DNA of 64,000 nt from Candidatus Pseudoruminococcus merdavium (lineage in GTDB: Bacteria; Bacillota; Clostridia; Oscillospirales; Ruminococcaceae), in assembly GCA_904419745.1 (NCBI GenBank), contig CAJFSS010000011.1:27927-91926 (forward strand), read 5' to 3'. A model generated the notes under the pieces. It ran no database searches. It saw only the letters and a program-made list of their open reading frames with translations, and was not told the DNA's origin. Below are positions 1-7,561 of this stretch, in pieces (positions within the stretch are counted from its first letter, which is position 1; every line of letters starts with the position of its first letter). The translations under genes and the position numbers were made by a program.

Positions 1-1037
1 TGCGGGCACCCCGCGCACATGACTGGAGGACGTGCGGGAAGCTGTTCAGGATATGTAAAATGTTTTTCCTGTTTATGAAGCAGTTTTTCTTTTAGCATAG
101 TTTGAGAGTATTCCCCGGTCCATGGGAATACTTCTTTTCCTACAACGGAGACCCCGATTTTCTTACAGAAAGTCTCTATTATATCGTCCAGTTCTTCGAT
201 TACATAAACAGTATCTAAGCCTTTGCTAAAATCCTTGATTAGCTTTTCCGGTAAAGGATTCACAAGTCCGAGTTTTAAAATATTTACGCTTTCGCCCAAT
301 ACTTCCTTGACATATTCATAGGCCACTCCGGAGGTAATAACACCAATACTGCTGGATGCAACTTTCTCTACGCGGTTGAATGGGCATTCCTCTGTATAGT
401 TGCGCAAGTCCTGCATCCGTTTTTCCACTACAACATGCCTCTGTTTTGCCATAGCGGGCATCATGACGTATTTCTGAGGATCCTTTCGGTATTCCTTGAG
501 TTTCTGCGCTTTTGGTTGTTTCCATTCCACCATACTCTGTGAATGGGAAACCCTTGTAGAAAGGCGGAGAATCACCGGAGTGTCAAATTGTTCAGATAAA
601 TCATACGCCATCCTGGCAAATTCCTTGCATTCCTCAGAATCAGAGGGTTCCAACATCGGTACCTTTGCAGCCTGGGCATAATGACGGGAATCCTGTTCAT
701 TTTGGGAGGAATGCATGCCCGGATCATCTGCAACTGCCAAAACCATTCCCCCATTTACGCCCGTATAGGAAGCGGTAAAAAGGGGATCTGCCGCTACATT
801 GAGACCAACGTGCTTCATCGCGCAGAAAGACCTTGCCCCTGCAATGGAAGCTCCAATAGCAACTTCTGCGGCGACCTTTTCATTCGGTGCCCATTCGCAG
901 TACAGTTCTGGATAAAGGGCAGCCTCTTCGGTAATTTCGGTACTCGGTGTACCGGGATAGCTGGAGATAACTTGACATCCTGCTTCATATAAACCGCGTG
1001 CTACGGCTGCATTGCCAAGCATGATTTCCTTTTTCAT
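1..1037 (-). CDS. iorA: indolepyruvate ferredoxin oxidoreductase, alpha subunit (3' end outside window)
   Basis: Oxidatively decarboxylates arylpyruvates (from Trp, Phe, Tyr) to aryl-acetyl-CoA with ferredoxin as acceptor; cytoplasmic, works with a beta subunit that should lie beyond position 1. I translated the first 345 residues by hand: the N-terminal pyrimidine-binding half begins MKKEIMLGNAAVARG and has the SSYPGTPSTEI and EWAPNEKVA motifs typical of the family. The visible part ends at PVMCAGCP, the start of the C-terminal thiamine-diphosphate half, so about 40 percent of the gene is missing. The ATG at 1037 overlaps the paaK stop by four bases (ATGA), which implies translational coupling. 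No frame break is seen. Confidence 0.9.
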   Translation of the reverse strand, partial: MKKEIMLGNAAVARGLYEAGCQVISSYPGTPSTEITEEAALYPELYCEWAPNEKVAAEVAIGASIAGARSFCAMKHVGLNVAADPLFTASYTGVNGGMVLAVADDPGMHSSQNEQDSRHYAQAAKVPMLEPSDSEECKEFARMAYDLSEQFDTPVILRLSTRVSHSQSMVEWKQPKAQKLKEYRKDPQKYVMMPAMAKQRHVVVEKRMQDLRNYTEECPFNRVEKVASSSIGVITSGVAYEYVKEVLGESVNILKLGLVNPLPEKLIKDFSKGLDTVYVIEELDDIIETFCKKIGVSVVGKEVFPWTGEYSQTMLKEKLLHKQEKHFTYPEQLPARPPVMCAGCP

Positions 1038-2353
1038 TGTGGGGATACCTCCTTCTGATTCCTCAAATCCACGATCCTCTGCGCTTTTCCCTGAAAACGC
1101 TGAATGGTTTTGGGCTCTGCAAGATTTACTTTGCATTCAATCCCGAGAACCGTTTTCAATTTATCATGAATTTCTCTTTGAAGCGCCTCTAGTTGTGCAT
1201 ATTTTTCCAAAAGGGAACTGTCGATGAGTTCGACCAGGACCTCCAGTGTATCCAAATATCCTTCGCGGCGGACAATGAGCTGATAGTGCGGCCCAACCTG
1301 TGGGATTGCGATCAGGACGCTTTCAATCTGGGAGGGAAATACATTAACTCCGCGGATTTTGAGCATATCGTCACTGCGCCCCATAATCTTATGCATCCTG
1401 GCATGAGTGCGCCCACAGGGACAGGGCTCAAAATCAAGCTTGGTGATGTCTTTTGTCCGATACCGCAGCACCGGGAATCCTTCTTTTGTCAGGGTTGTAA
1501 TAACGAGTTCCCCAGCCCGCCCTTCATGGGTGATCACATCTTCTGTTTTTGTATCAATGAGTTCTGCAAGAAAATGGTCTTCTGCAATGTGCATGCCCCT
1601 GCGTTCCTGGCATTCCCCTGCAACCCCCGGTCCCATCAGCTCGCTCATTCCATAATTATCAGTCGCAAAAAGCCCCCACGCCTGTTCTATTTTGTCGCGC
1701 ATTTCCTCTGTACACCCTTCGGAACCGAATAACCCAAGACGCAGCTTAAAATCTTTTTTCTGGTATCCCATTTCTTGTGCAACTTCGGCCATGTAGAGTG
1801 CATAGGAAGGGGTGCTGACAACTGCCGTTGTCCCAAAATCCTTCATCAGCATGACCTGCTTTTGCGTATTCCCGCTTGATGTTGGGACAACGGTAGCTCC
1901 AATTTTTTCTAAACCATAATGCAGGCCCAGTGCGCCGGTAAAAAGTCCATAACCGAATGCGATTTGTACGATATCATCCTCGCTGGCCCCTGCGGCCATC
2001 ACAAGCCTTGCTACTAAAGACGACCAATTTTCCAAATCCCGTTTGGTATAGCCAACGACCGTGGGTTTTCCAGTCGTACCCGAAGAAGCATGAATCCGCA
2101 CAATTTTTTTCATACTTGCGCCAAACATACCAAAGGGATAGTTGTCCCTCAAATCTGCTTTTGTAGTATAAGGGATGTACTGGATATCTGAAAGCGTTTT
2201 GATTTTGTCTGGGGTTACTCCTGCCTTTTCCATACGGTAGTGATAAAATTCCACATTTTCATAACAATGTCTGACTACCCACTTTAAACGCTCAAGCTGT
2301 GTCAGTTCAAGCTGTGAACGTGGCATTGTCTCCGTTTCTCTGTCAAAAAACAT
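1034..2353 (-). CDS. paaK: phenylacetate-CoA ligase
   Basis: AMP-forming aryl-acid:CoA ligase, 439 residues, the family's usual length. It activates phenylacetate or indoleacetate to the CoA thioester, or conserves energy in reverse next to IorAB. The adenylate-binding signature SSGTTGKPT is near residue 95, and the C-terminal domain has the GRSDDMLKIRGVN motif. An open frame extends upstream to 2419, but the ATG at 2353 is preferred because it has an AGGAGAGGA ribosome site and starts MFFDRETE as in homologues. First gene of an operon with iorA; the pairing is common in amino-acid-fermenting anaerobes. Controlled from a strong promoter through a 138-base folded leader. Confidence 0.93.
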   Translation of the reverse strand: MFFDRETETMPRSQLELTQLERLKWVVRHCYENVEFYHYRMEKAGVTPDKIKTLSDIQYIPYTTKADLRDNYPFGMFGASMKKIVRIHASSGTTGKPTVVGYTKRDLENWSSLVARLVMAAGASEDDIVQIAFGYGLFTGALGLHYGLEKIGATVVPTSSGNTQKQVMLMKDFGTTAVVSTPSYALYMAEVAQEMGYQKKDFKLRLGLFGSEGCTEEMRDKIEQAWGLFATDNYGMSELMGPGVAGECQERRGMHIAEDHFLAELIDTKTEDVITHEGRAGELVITTLTKEGFPVLRYRTKDITKLDFEPCPCGRTHARMHKIMGRSDDMLKIRGVNVFPSQIESVLIAIPQVGPHYQLIVRREGYLDTLEVLVELIDSSLLEKYAQLEALQREIHDKLKTVLGIECKVNLAEPKTIQRFQGKAQRIVDLRNQKEVSPQ

Positions 2354-2396
2354 GACATTCCTCTCCTTTTTCTTTGACCACATGTGAAAACAGGTA

Positions 2397-2430
2397 AAAG
2401 CTGCCGTATGAGTAGACATATGGCAGCTTT
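2397..2430 (-). promoter_or_regulatory. attenuator-like hairpin in the paaK leader
   Basis: Two 14-base arms (2397-2410 and 2417-2430) with a six-base loop pair over their whole length with one A-C mismatch in the minus-strand RNA and are followed by UUUU. On the RNA, an upstream AGCUUU (plus positions 2445-2450) can instead pair with the AAAGCU that begins the hairpin's first arm, giving a mutually exclusive antiterminator. The element sits between the promoter and the paaK ribosome site. No known riboswitch class was recognised; the U run is short. Confidence 0.55.
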
Positions 2431-2497
2431 CCCATTTTGATACAAAAGCTTCCGGACTCCATTTACTTTATTAGTTTAAAGCAAGTGAGACAATCCA

Positions 2498-2526
2498 ATA
2501 ATACGCTTTTTGAGTTTTTTTGTCAA
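2498..2526 (-). promoter_or_regulatory. sigma-A promoter of paaK-iorA
   Basis: On the minus strand TTGACA and TATTAT are separated by 17 bases, a near-consensus housekeeping promoter. Transcription should start near 2491 and give a leader of about 138 bases before paaK. Confidence 0.85.
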
Positions 2527-2571
2527 GGGTGACAGAATTTTTTCGGAAGTATTCGGTGATTCTCTGTCAAT

Positions 2572-3141
2572 TTATGCAAAAATATGCTCTGTAAAAATTT
2601 TGATTCCCAGTAAAATCAGAATAACTCCCCCAAAAATTTCTGCTTTGTGCTGAAATAGGCCTCCAAAAGCTTTACCAAGATAAACGCCGATAAAACAACA
2701 GATAAAGGTAATGGATGCAATTAATCCGGCTGCGCAGGCAATAGGGATTTCTATCACAGCAAACCCTATTCCCATGGCTAGTGCATCAATGCTGGTTGCA
2801 ATCGCCTGAAAGAAAAGCTGTTTGTTGGTCAAAATATGAACAACTGGATAAAGTGGGGGATTGCATATTTCCCTGACTGCTTCAAATACCATTTTTCCCC
2901 CGATGGTACCGAGTAGAAACAATGCAATCCAGTGGTCAATGTGTTGTACATGTTCCGAAAAGGTCTTTCCCCCAAAATACCCCAGTATTGGCATAAACCC
3001 CTGAAAACTTCCAAAAAACAGCCCAACTCTAATGGCGTGCTTTATTCCGCCTTGCTTCATACACATCCCATCTGTAATGGAAACAGCAAATGCATCCATA
3101 GACAAGCCCAAAGCGGTCAAACAGAGAAATACAAATTCCAT
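2572..3141 (-). CDS. mntP: manganese efflux pump MntP
   Basis: Small integral membrane exporter that lowers cytoplasmic Mn(II). 189 residues, six predicted hydrophobic segments in two repeats; the conserved acidic motifs GLSMDAFAVSI (residues 12-22) and SIDALAMGIGF in the second half are visible. A longer open frame reaches 3411, but the ATG at 3141 has a strong GGAGGAG site and gives the family length. No manganese riboswitch fits into the short leader. It has its own promoter (3199-3226) divergent from the 3278 operon. Confidence 0.92.
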   Translation of the reverse strand: MEFVFLCLTALGLSMDAFAVSITDGMCMKQGGIKHAIRVGLFFGSFQGFMPILGYFGGKTFSEHVQHIDHWIALFLLGTIGGKMVFEAVREICNPPLYPVVHILTNKQLFFQAIATSIDALAMGIGFAVIEIPIACAAGLIASITFICCFIGVYLGKAFGGLFQHKAEIFGGVILILLGIKIFTEHIFA

Positions 3142-3198
3142 ATGCTCCTCCAGTGAAAATCTTACAAAGTATCCAGTGTTTAAACAATATATTAATTT

Positions 3199-3226
3199 AT
3201 TATACTTGCGATTGTACATGTAACCA
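3199..3226 (-). promoter_or_regulatory. promoter of mntP
   Basis: TATAAT (plus strand 3199-3204) with TGGTTA 16 bases upstream (3221-3226). It physically overlaps the divergent promoter at 3212-3240, so the two transcription units may compete. Confidence 0.55.
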
Positions 3227-3240
3227 TGAAATGATATAAT
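3212..3240 (+). promoter_or_regulatory. promoter of the 3278-5461 operon
   Basis: TTGTAC and a perfect TATAAT are separated by 17 bases. The start point would be near 3247, about 30 bases ahead of the small gene at 3278. Confidence 0.7.
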
Positions 3241-3277
3241 TAGACAGATAAAAACTGCTATGAGGTGATGGCGGAAC

Positions 3278-3373
3278 ATGTCACGGAAAAGCGTGAAGAT
3301 TGTTGCAGTAATTGCTGCGGCAATTGTGGTTTTAGGGACGATTATTCCCCTGTTTAGTATGATGCTGCAATAA
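3278..3373 (+). CDS. 31-residue single-span membrane protein
   Basis: Too short for ordinary ORF calling. ATG at 3278 follows GAGGTGATG at good spacing, directly behind a sigma-A promoter. The product starts MSRKSVKIVAVIAAA: a short basic N terminus then one hydrophobic segment to the end. It is the first gene of the operon with the DUF5685 and J-domain genes; the next start lies 14 bases downstream. I do not recognise a family. Topology (N-in, positive-inside) is inferred. An alternative ATG at 3268 in another frame gives a short cysteine-rich peptide and is less likely. Confidence 0.6.
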   Translation: MSRKSVKIVAVIAAAIVVLGTIIPLFSMMLQ

Positions 3374-3386
3374 AAGGAGAATCTCA

Positions 3387-4253
3387 TTGTTTGGTTATAT
3401 TCGCCCTGCAAAAGGGGATCTAAAGGTCAAAGAATTCGAGCTGTACCGCAGTGTATACTGTGGCCTGTGCAAGCAGCTTGGGCGTGCATATGGCCCGTTT
3501 GCACGAATGACCCTTAGTTATGACTTTGCTTTCCTTTCTTTGCTCCACATGTCTGTCAATGGGCAAAAAGCACGTATTGCAAAGCAATGCTGTTTTGTCA
3601 ACCCACTGAAAAAGAAAAATTGCTGCCTGCAAAACCCTTCTTTGGAGTTTTCCGCTGCAGCTGCCATGGTAATGCTCTATTATAAAGTGGTCGACAATAT
3701 TCAGGACAGCAAGGGCTTTAAAAAATGCGGGTATTTTCTTTTAAAACCTTTTGCAAAATCTGCTTATAAGAAGGCGTGCCGAGTGTATCCCCAACTTGGG
3801 AATATCATTGGAGACTGTATGAAGCGGCAGGCAGAACTGGAACACATGGATGTATCCAGTATTGATCGCGCTGCAGAACCAACGGCCCAGGCTCTCTCTC
3901 AAATTTGTATGCTGCTAACACAACGGCCAGAACAAAAACGGGTGCTGGAACGTTTTGGATATTGCCTTGGACGCTGGGTTTATTTGATGGATGCGTTTGA
4001 TGACATGGAAGAGGACTTGAAAAACAAAAACTATAATCCATTCTTACTCCGGTTTGGTATTATTGAGCCGGATGAACAAAAGATAAAACAGGCAAAAGAA
4101 TATGCTGTAGGTGCATTAAACCTGACCCTTGGAGAATTGGCAAACGCTTATGTTCTGCTCGATGTAAAAGCATTTGAGCCGATTTTTTATAATATTGTCT
4201 ATCTTGGTCTGCCGCTTGCCCAACGACAGACCTTGATAAAAAAGGAGAATTAA
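3387..4253 (+). CDS. DUF5685 family protein
   Basis: 288 residues, TTG start preceded by AAAGGAGAATCTCA, starting MFGYIRPAKGDL as in the family. Function is not established. Visible features: a C25-x2-C28 pair, further cysteines at 68-69 and 79-80, an all-helical composition, and two acidic motifs, DNIQD at 103-107 and DAFDDMEED at 202-210. Their spacing and make-up resemble the two metal-diphosphate motifs of class I isoprenoid synthases; that is my inference, not an annotation. Encoded five bases ahead of a J-domain protein, so a client/cochaperone relation is plausible. Confidence 0.85.
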   Translation: MFGYIRPAKGDLKVKEFELYRSVYCGLCKQLGRAYGPFARMTLSYDFAFLSLLHMSVNGQKARIAKQCCFVNPLKKKNCCLQNPSLEFSAAAAMVMLYYKVVDNIQDSKGFKKCGYFLLKPFAKSAYKKACRVYPQLGNIIGDCMKRQAELEHMDVSSIDRAAEPTAQALSQICMLLTQRPEQKRVLERFGYCLGRWVYLMDAFDDMEEDLKNKNYNPFLLRFGIIEPDEQKIKQAKEYAVGALNLTLGELANAYVLLDVKAFEPIFYNIVYLGLPLAQRQTLIKKEN

Positions 4254-4258
4254 ACTGC

Positions 4259-4903
4259 ATGAAAGACCCCTATCAAGTTTTAGGCGTTTCCCCAAACGCC
4301 ACGGATGACGAAGTGAAAAACGCTTATAGAGAGCTTGCTCGGAAATACCATCCCGATGCCTATGCAGGCAATCCCCTTTCCGATCTTGCTACAGAAAAAA
4401 TGAAAGAGATCAATGAGGCGTATGACACGATTATGTCCCAGCGCCGTATGGGAAACCAGGGGCAATATGCCGGCGGATTTTCCGGGGGATATCAGTCCTC
4501 TGGAACTTCTCAATCCCAGTTTGCAGATATCAGAAGGCTTATCAATGCGCGTAAAATTGTGGAGGCGGAAGAATTACTGGATGGCGTACCACAGCATAAC
4601 CGTGATGCAGAATGGCATTTTCTTAAGGGAAGCGTCTATTATGCCCGCGGTTGGCTTGATGAAGCTATGCGTTATTTTAGTACGGCCGTTTCCATGAATC
4701 CTTCCAATCCAGAATATCAGGCGGCATTAAATGCTATGAGAAACCAGCAAAATGGACAGATGAATGGAGGATACAGTCCTTACCGTACGGCTCCTGGACA
4801 GGCGCCCGTGGGAGGATGCAGTTGCTGCGATATGTGCAGCGGCCTCATCTGTGCGGACTGCTGCTGTGAATGTATGGGTGGAGACTTGGTTCCCTGCTGT
4901 TAA
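4259..4903 (+). CDS. J-domain protein with cysteine-rich C-terminal tail
   Basis: 214 residues. Residues 1-65 form a J domain with HPD at 31-33, so it should stimulate a DnaK-type Hsp70. The DnaJ G/F and zinc-finger regions are absent; instead there is a Gly/Ser/Gln-rich linker, a tetratricopeptide-like helical part (about 90-165), then a proline/glycine stretch and a tail with many cysteines (CSCCDMCSGLICADCCC and following). The tail could bind metal or be acylated; neither is shown. Probably the dedicated cochaperone of the DUF5685 gene just upstream; both are cotranscribed from 3212. Confidence 0.85.
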   Translation: MKDPYQVLGVSPNATDDEVKNAYRELARKYHPDAYAGNPLSDLATEKMKEINEAYDTIMSQRRMGNQGQYAGGFSGGYQSSGTSQSQFADIRRLINARKIVEAEELLDGVPQHNRDAEWHFLKGSVYYARGWLDEAMRYFSTAVSMNPSNPEYQAALNAMRNQQNGQMNGGYSPYRTAPGQAPVGGCSCCDMCSGLICADCCCECMGGDLVPCC

Positions 4904-4921
4904 AGAAGGAGGGGCTGCGCA

Positions 4922-5461
4922 ATGAAAAAAAGTTCCAAAATTTCGCTTTGCGGTATGATGTGTGCTTTGAGCGTTGTCTTTATGTTTTTAACCGGGGTAT
5001 TCCCCTATGCTACCTATGCTCTTCCCGCCCTCGCGGGGTTGACTCTCATTGTTTTAGTGGTGGAGACGAGTAAAAAATGGGCGTTTATCGCCTATCTCGC
5101 CATTTCTCTGATTTCTCTGCTGGTTGCACCGGATCGGATGGCAGCATTGCTTTTTATCCTTTTCTTTGGTTATTACCCCATTGTAAAATCGGTGCTCGAG
5201 ACAAAGTGCAAACGGGTTCCTGAATGGATATGGAAACTGGTTCTCTTTAATGCAGCAGTGGTTGTTACCTATTGCCTGATGGAATTGTTTGTCTCGATGG
5301 AGGATTTCTGGGCAATGTTTGGGAAATATGGCGTCATTGGTGTTATTTTGGGAATTTTATTTCTCAATGCTGTGTTTATCGTCTATGACATTGCTGTATC
5401 ACGTGTGATTACGGCTTACATACACTGGTTTCGTCCCAGGTATCTCCGTAAACTCCGTTAA
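4922..5461 (+). CDS. hypothetical multispan membrane protein
   Basis: 179 residues, about five hydrophobic segments, RBS AAGGAGGGG ahead of ATG. The beginning (KISLCGMMCALSVVFMFL) resembles the first helix of ECF-transporter substrate-binding (S) components and related small membrane proteins, but no binding motif was recognised, so no substrate is proposed. Last gene of the 3278 operon; 18 bases after the J-protein stop and closed by the terminator at 5472-5513. Confidence 0.75.
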   Translation: MKKSSKISLCGMMCALSVVFMFLTGVFPYATYALPALAGLTLIVLVVETSKKWAFIAYLAISLISLLVAPDRMAALLFILFFGYYPIVKSVLETKCKRVPEWIWKLVLFNAAVVVTYCLMELFVSMEDFWAMFGKYGVIGVILGILFLNAVFIVYDIAVSRVITAYIHWFRPRYLRKLR

Positions 5462-5471
5462 GTAAGCATAA

Positions 5472-5513
5472 AAAACAGGCTGTACAGGATTTTCCTGTAC
5501 AGCCTGTTTTTTA
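5472..5513. terminator. bidirectional terminator
   Basis: A near-perfect stem (AAACAGGCTGTACAGGA and its complement) with a three-base loop, A-rich before and T-rich after, lies between convergent genes ending at 5461 (+) and 5526 (-). Confidence 0.9.
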
Positions 5514-5525
5514 TATTGATTTTTC

Positions 5526-6038
5526 TTAATTAGTACAAATCCTTTTTAATGCCGGCAATAAAACAAACAGCACGGCTGAAGTGATCAATCCCATCACTAT
5601 TCCAGAAATAATTAATATTGGAGCATAAGCAAAAGTGGTAAAAGATGTAAGCAAAAATGAAGATGCAGCCAGTTGCCCAAGATTATGCCCCACAGCGCCG
5701 CATATGCTGACAAACTGCAGGGTAAAAGATAATTTTTTACTATAAACCAGTATTCCCATAATCAGCAAAGAAACCATTCCTCCGCTGATACTCATAAACC
5801 CTGCCACAGCCCCCCTCATCAGGAGAACAAAAGCAGATTTTAATATGGCAATAGTCCATGCAGAGCGAAATCCTAAAAACAGCATTGCAAACATGGGGAC
5901 GATATTAGATAGCCCCAGTTTTACTCCCGGTGGAAGTAATCCCGTGGTAGGAATCAGGCTTTCCAGAAAAGAGAGAGTACATGCCATTGCAAATAAAAGT
6001 CCCAGCACTGTTATTTTTTTGGTTTTTTGTTGCATCAT
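5526..6038 (-). CDS. Gx transporter family protein
   Basis: 170 residues, five to six hydrophobic segments; matches the Gx/heptaprenyl-diphosphate-synthase-component-I membrane family (TGLLPPGVKLGLSNIVPMF, GGMVSLLIMG). Despite the old name, these proteins resemble ECF S components and their substrate is unknown. The start at 6038 is chosen because ATG overlaps the TGA of the upstream NusG-domain gene (ATGA) and has a GGGGGG site; this coupling is usual for the pair in Clostridia. Confidence 0.8.
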   Translation of the reverse strand: MMQQKTKKITVLGLLFAMACTLSFLESLIPTTGLLPPGVKLGLSNIVPMFAMLFLGFRSAWTIAILKSAFVLLMRGAVAGFMSISGGMVSLLIMGILVYSKKLSFTLQFVSICGAVGHNLGQLAASSFLLTSFTTFAYAPILIISGIVMGLITSAVLFVLLPALKRICTN

Positions 6039-6424
6039 TCTGCCCCCCTTCCAACGACAAAGGTTTCTTGCGTAGAACGGACAACAACCTTTGCCGGTAA
6101 GCAAACCGCAGAGTTGGAATCCCTGGGCACACAGCCAAAGCCTTCACACAGCTTGTCGGGGCACTGGGAATGGACAAAAGTGACGCCCTCTCTTGTCACA
6201 TGCAAAGTAACAGGGTATGCTGCATCAATTTGAATATCGTATTCGCTGATGACTTGCTCCAAATCCACCGTTCGATAATGATGGCCGTCTACTGTAATTT
6301 CCACAGTTTCTCCGGGGCGACGGAAAAAAGCAAGAAAAATTCCAGCAATACTTAACAGGATACACACGGTAATCACAAGAATTGTCTCTGTTTTTGTCAT
6401 TTTTTTTCTGGTCGGATTAATCAT
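6035..6424 (-). CDS. NusG domain II-containing protein
   Basis: 129 residues: a short basic N terminus, one membrane segment (about 10-32), then an extracytoplasmic NusG-domain-II fold with a cysteine motif (CPDKLCEGFGC). Function not established; these proteins are usually next to Gx transporters and redox/flavin export genes. ATG at 6424 is preferred over 6430 because GGGAG then has a seven-base spacing. An open frame extends to 6517 without support. Confidence 0.8.
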   Translation of the reverse strand: MINPTRKKMTKTETILVITVCILLSIAGIFLAFFRRPGETVEITVDGHHYRTVDLEQVISEYDIQIDAAYPVTLHVTREGVTFVHSQCPDKLCEGFGCVPRDSNSAVCLPAKVVVRSTQETFVVGRGAE

Positions 6425-6566
6425 AATCATTCTCCCGGATTTTTGCTGATATACTTTACATTCCAAAAGTATATCACACCAAGTACGGTAAAAGAAACAG
6501 CATTTCAGGAAATTCATTCAGCTTTCTTCATATACATAGTATCAGTTAAGTTAGGGGGCGTTTCTT

Positions 6567-7508
6567 TTGATTATCAAAATCAATTTGAGAATCCTTGCAG
6601 GACTATTCGCTGCGATAATTTTAGCTGCTTTAATTCCCTACAGCATTAAAACAGTATCAGCCTCTATTGATAACAGTCATATCCCGGCTGAAGATAATAC
6701 AATAGAGCTTCCCATTTTGATGTACCACCATATGTTAAAAAGCAGTAAGTTGCTTGGGGACTATACGATTACTCCAACTGAATTTGAAAATGATTTGAAA
6801 TATTTGAAAGAACATGGATATACAACTGTCCAGGTTCAGGATTTAATTTCTTTTTGCAATGGAGAGAGCACCCTCCCGGAAAAACCGGTTATGATTACCT
6901 TTGACGACGGCTATGAGAGTGTGTATGAGTATGCTTACCCTCTTTTAAAACAATATGGAATGAAGGCGGTTGTATCCATTATCGGGTATTATACGGATCT
7001 GTATTCTAAAACAGAGGAAAAACATATCAATTATTCTCATCTTACATGGACACAGCTGAGGGAAATGGTGGAATCCAGTGTATTTGAAATACAAAACCAT
7101 ACCTATAATATGCATGGGAACAATACCAGAAGAGGGCTCCGGAAAAAAGATGGAGAAACTGAAGAAGAATATTGCAGTGCAATTTCAGCAGATCTCCTCC
7201 AGGTACAAAACGAAGTAAAAAGAAATCTTGGTATTGCGCCAACTACGTTTACCTATCCGTTTGGGTACATTACAAAAACATCGAAACAGATTATAAGAGA
7301 CTTGGGATTCCAAGCCAGTTTTTCCTGTGAGGAGGGAATCAATGTTCTGTCAGGTAATCCGGAAGAACTCTATTTGCTAATGCGCTATAACCGAGTTCAT
7401 AACATTTCAACCGAACAGTTTATGAATAAGGTTTCAAAGGGAAAACGGCGCAAACCAATTCCTCTTGCGCAACAACAGGAAGAGCCCATTGCGTCGTATA
7501 CGAAATAG
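6567..7508 (+). CDS. polysaccharide deacetylase (NodB domain), membrane-anchored or secreted
   Basis: 313 residues. Signal-anchor at about 8-30, then a NodB catalytic domain: ITFDDGY contains the catalytic and metal-binding aspartates, HTYNMH the two metal histidines, and YPFGYI follows. Expected to remove N-acetyl groups from peptidoglycan or another wall glycan outside the cell. It starts with TTG at 6567 behind AGGGGGC; no in-frame ATG lies nearby. Single-gene unit ending in the shared terminator at 7522. Confidence 0.88.
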   Translation: MIIKINLRILAGLFAAIILAALIPYSIKTVSASIDNSHIPAEDNTIELPILMYHHMLKSSKLLGDYTITPTEFENDLKYLKEHGYTTVQVQDLISFCNGESTLPEKPVMITFDDGYESVYEYAYPLLKQYGMKAVVSIIGYYTDLYSKTEEKHINYSHLTWTQLREMVESSVFEIQNHTYNMHGNNTRRGLRKKDGETEEEYCSAISADLLQVQNEVKRNLGIAPTTFTYPFGYITKTSKQIIRDLGFQASFSCEEGINVLSGNPEELYLLMRYNRVHNISTEQFMNKVSKGKRRKPIPLAQQQEEPIASYTK

Positions 7509-7521
7509 ATTCATGTGCGAT

Positions 7522-7561
7522 AAAAAGATGGAAGGAACGCAAAAGTTCCTTCCGTCTTTTT
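7522..7561. terminator. bidirectional terminator
   Basis: Seventeen-base arms (7522-7538 and 7545-7561) with a six-base loop, A5 before and T5 after, between the convergent deacetylase and M23 peptidase genes; it overlaps the last bases of the latter. Confidence 0.88.

Noticed and set aside
3142..3277. Manganese (yybP-ykoY) riboswitch expected before mntP
   Set aside because: The leader between promoter and start is about 50 bases, too short, and no conserved loops were seen.
3268..3360. Alternative cysteine-rich small frame overlapping the 31-residue membrane protein
   Set aside because: Poorer start spacing; the chosen frame has a clear hydrophobic helix and stops just before the next ribosome site.
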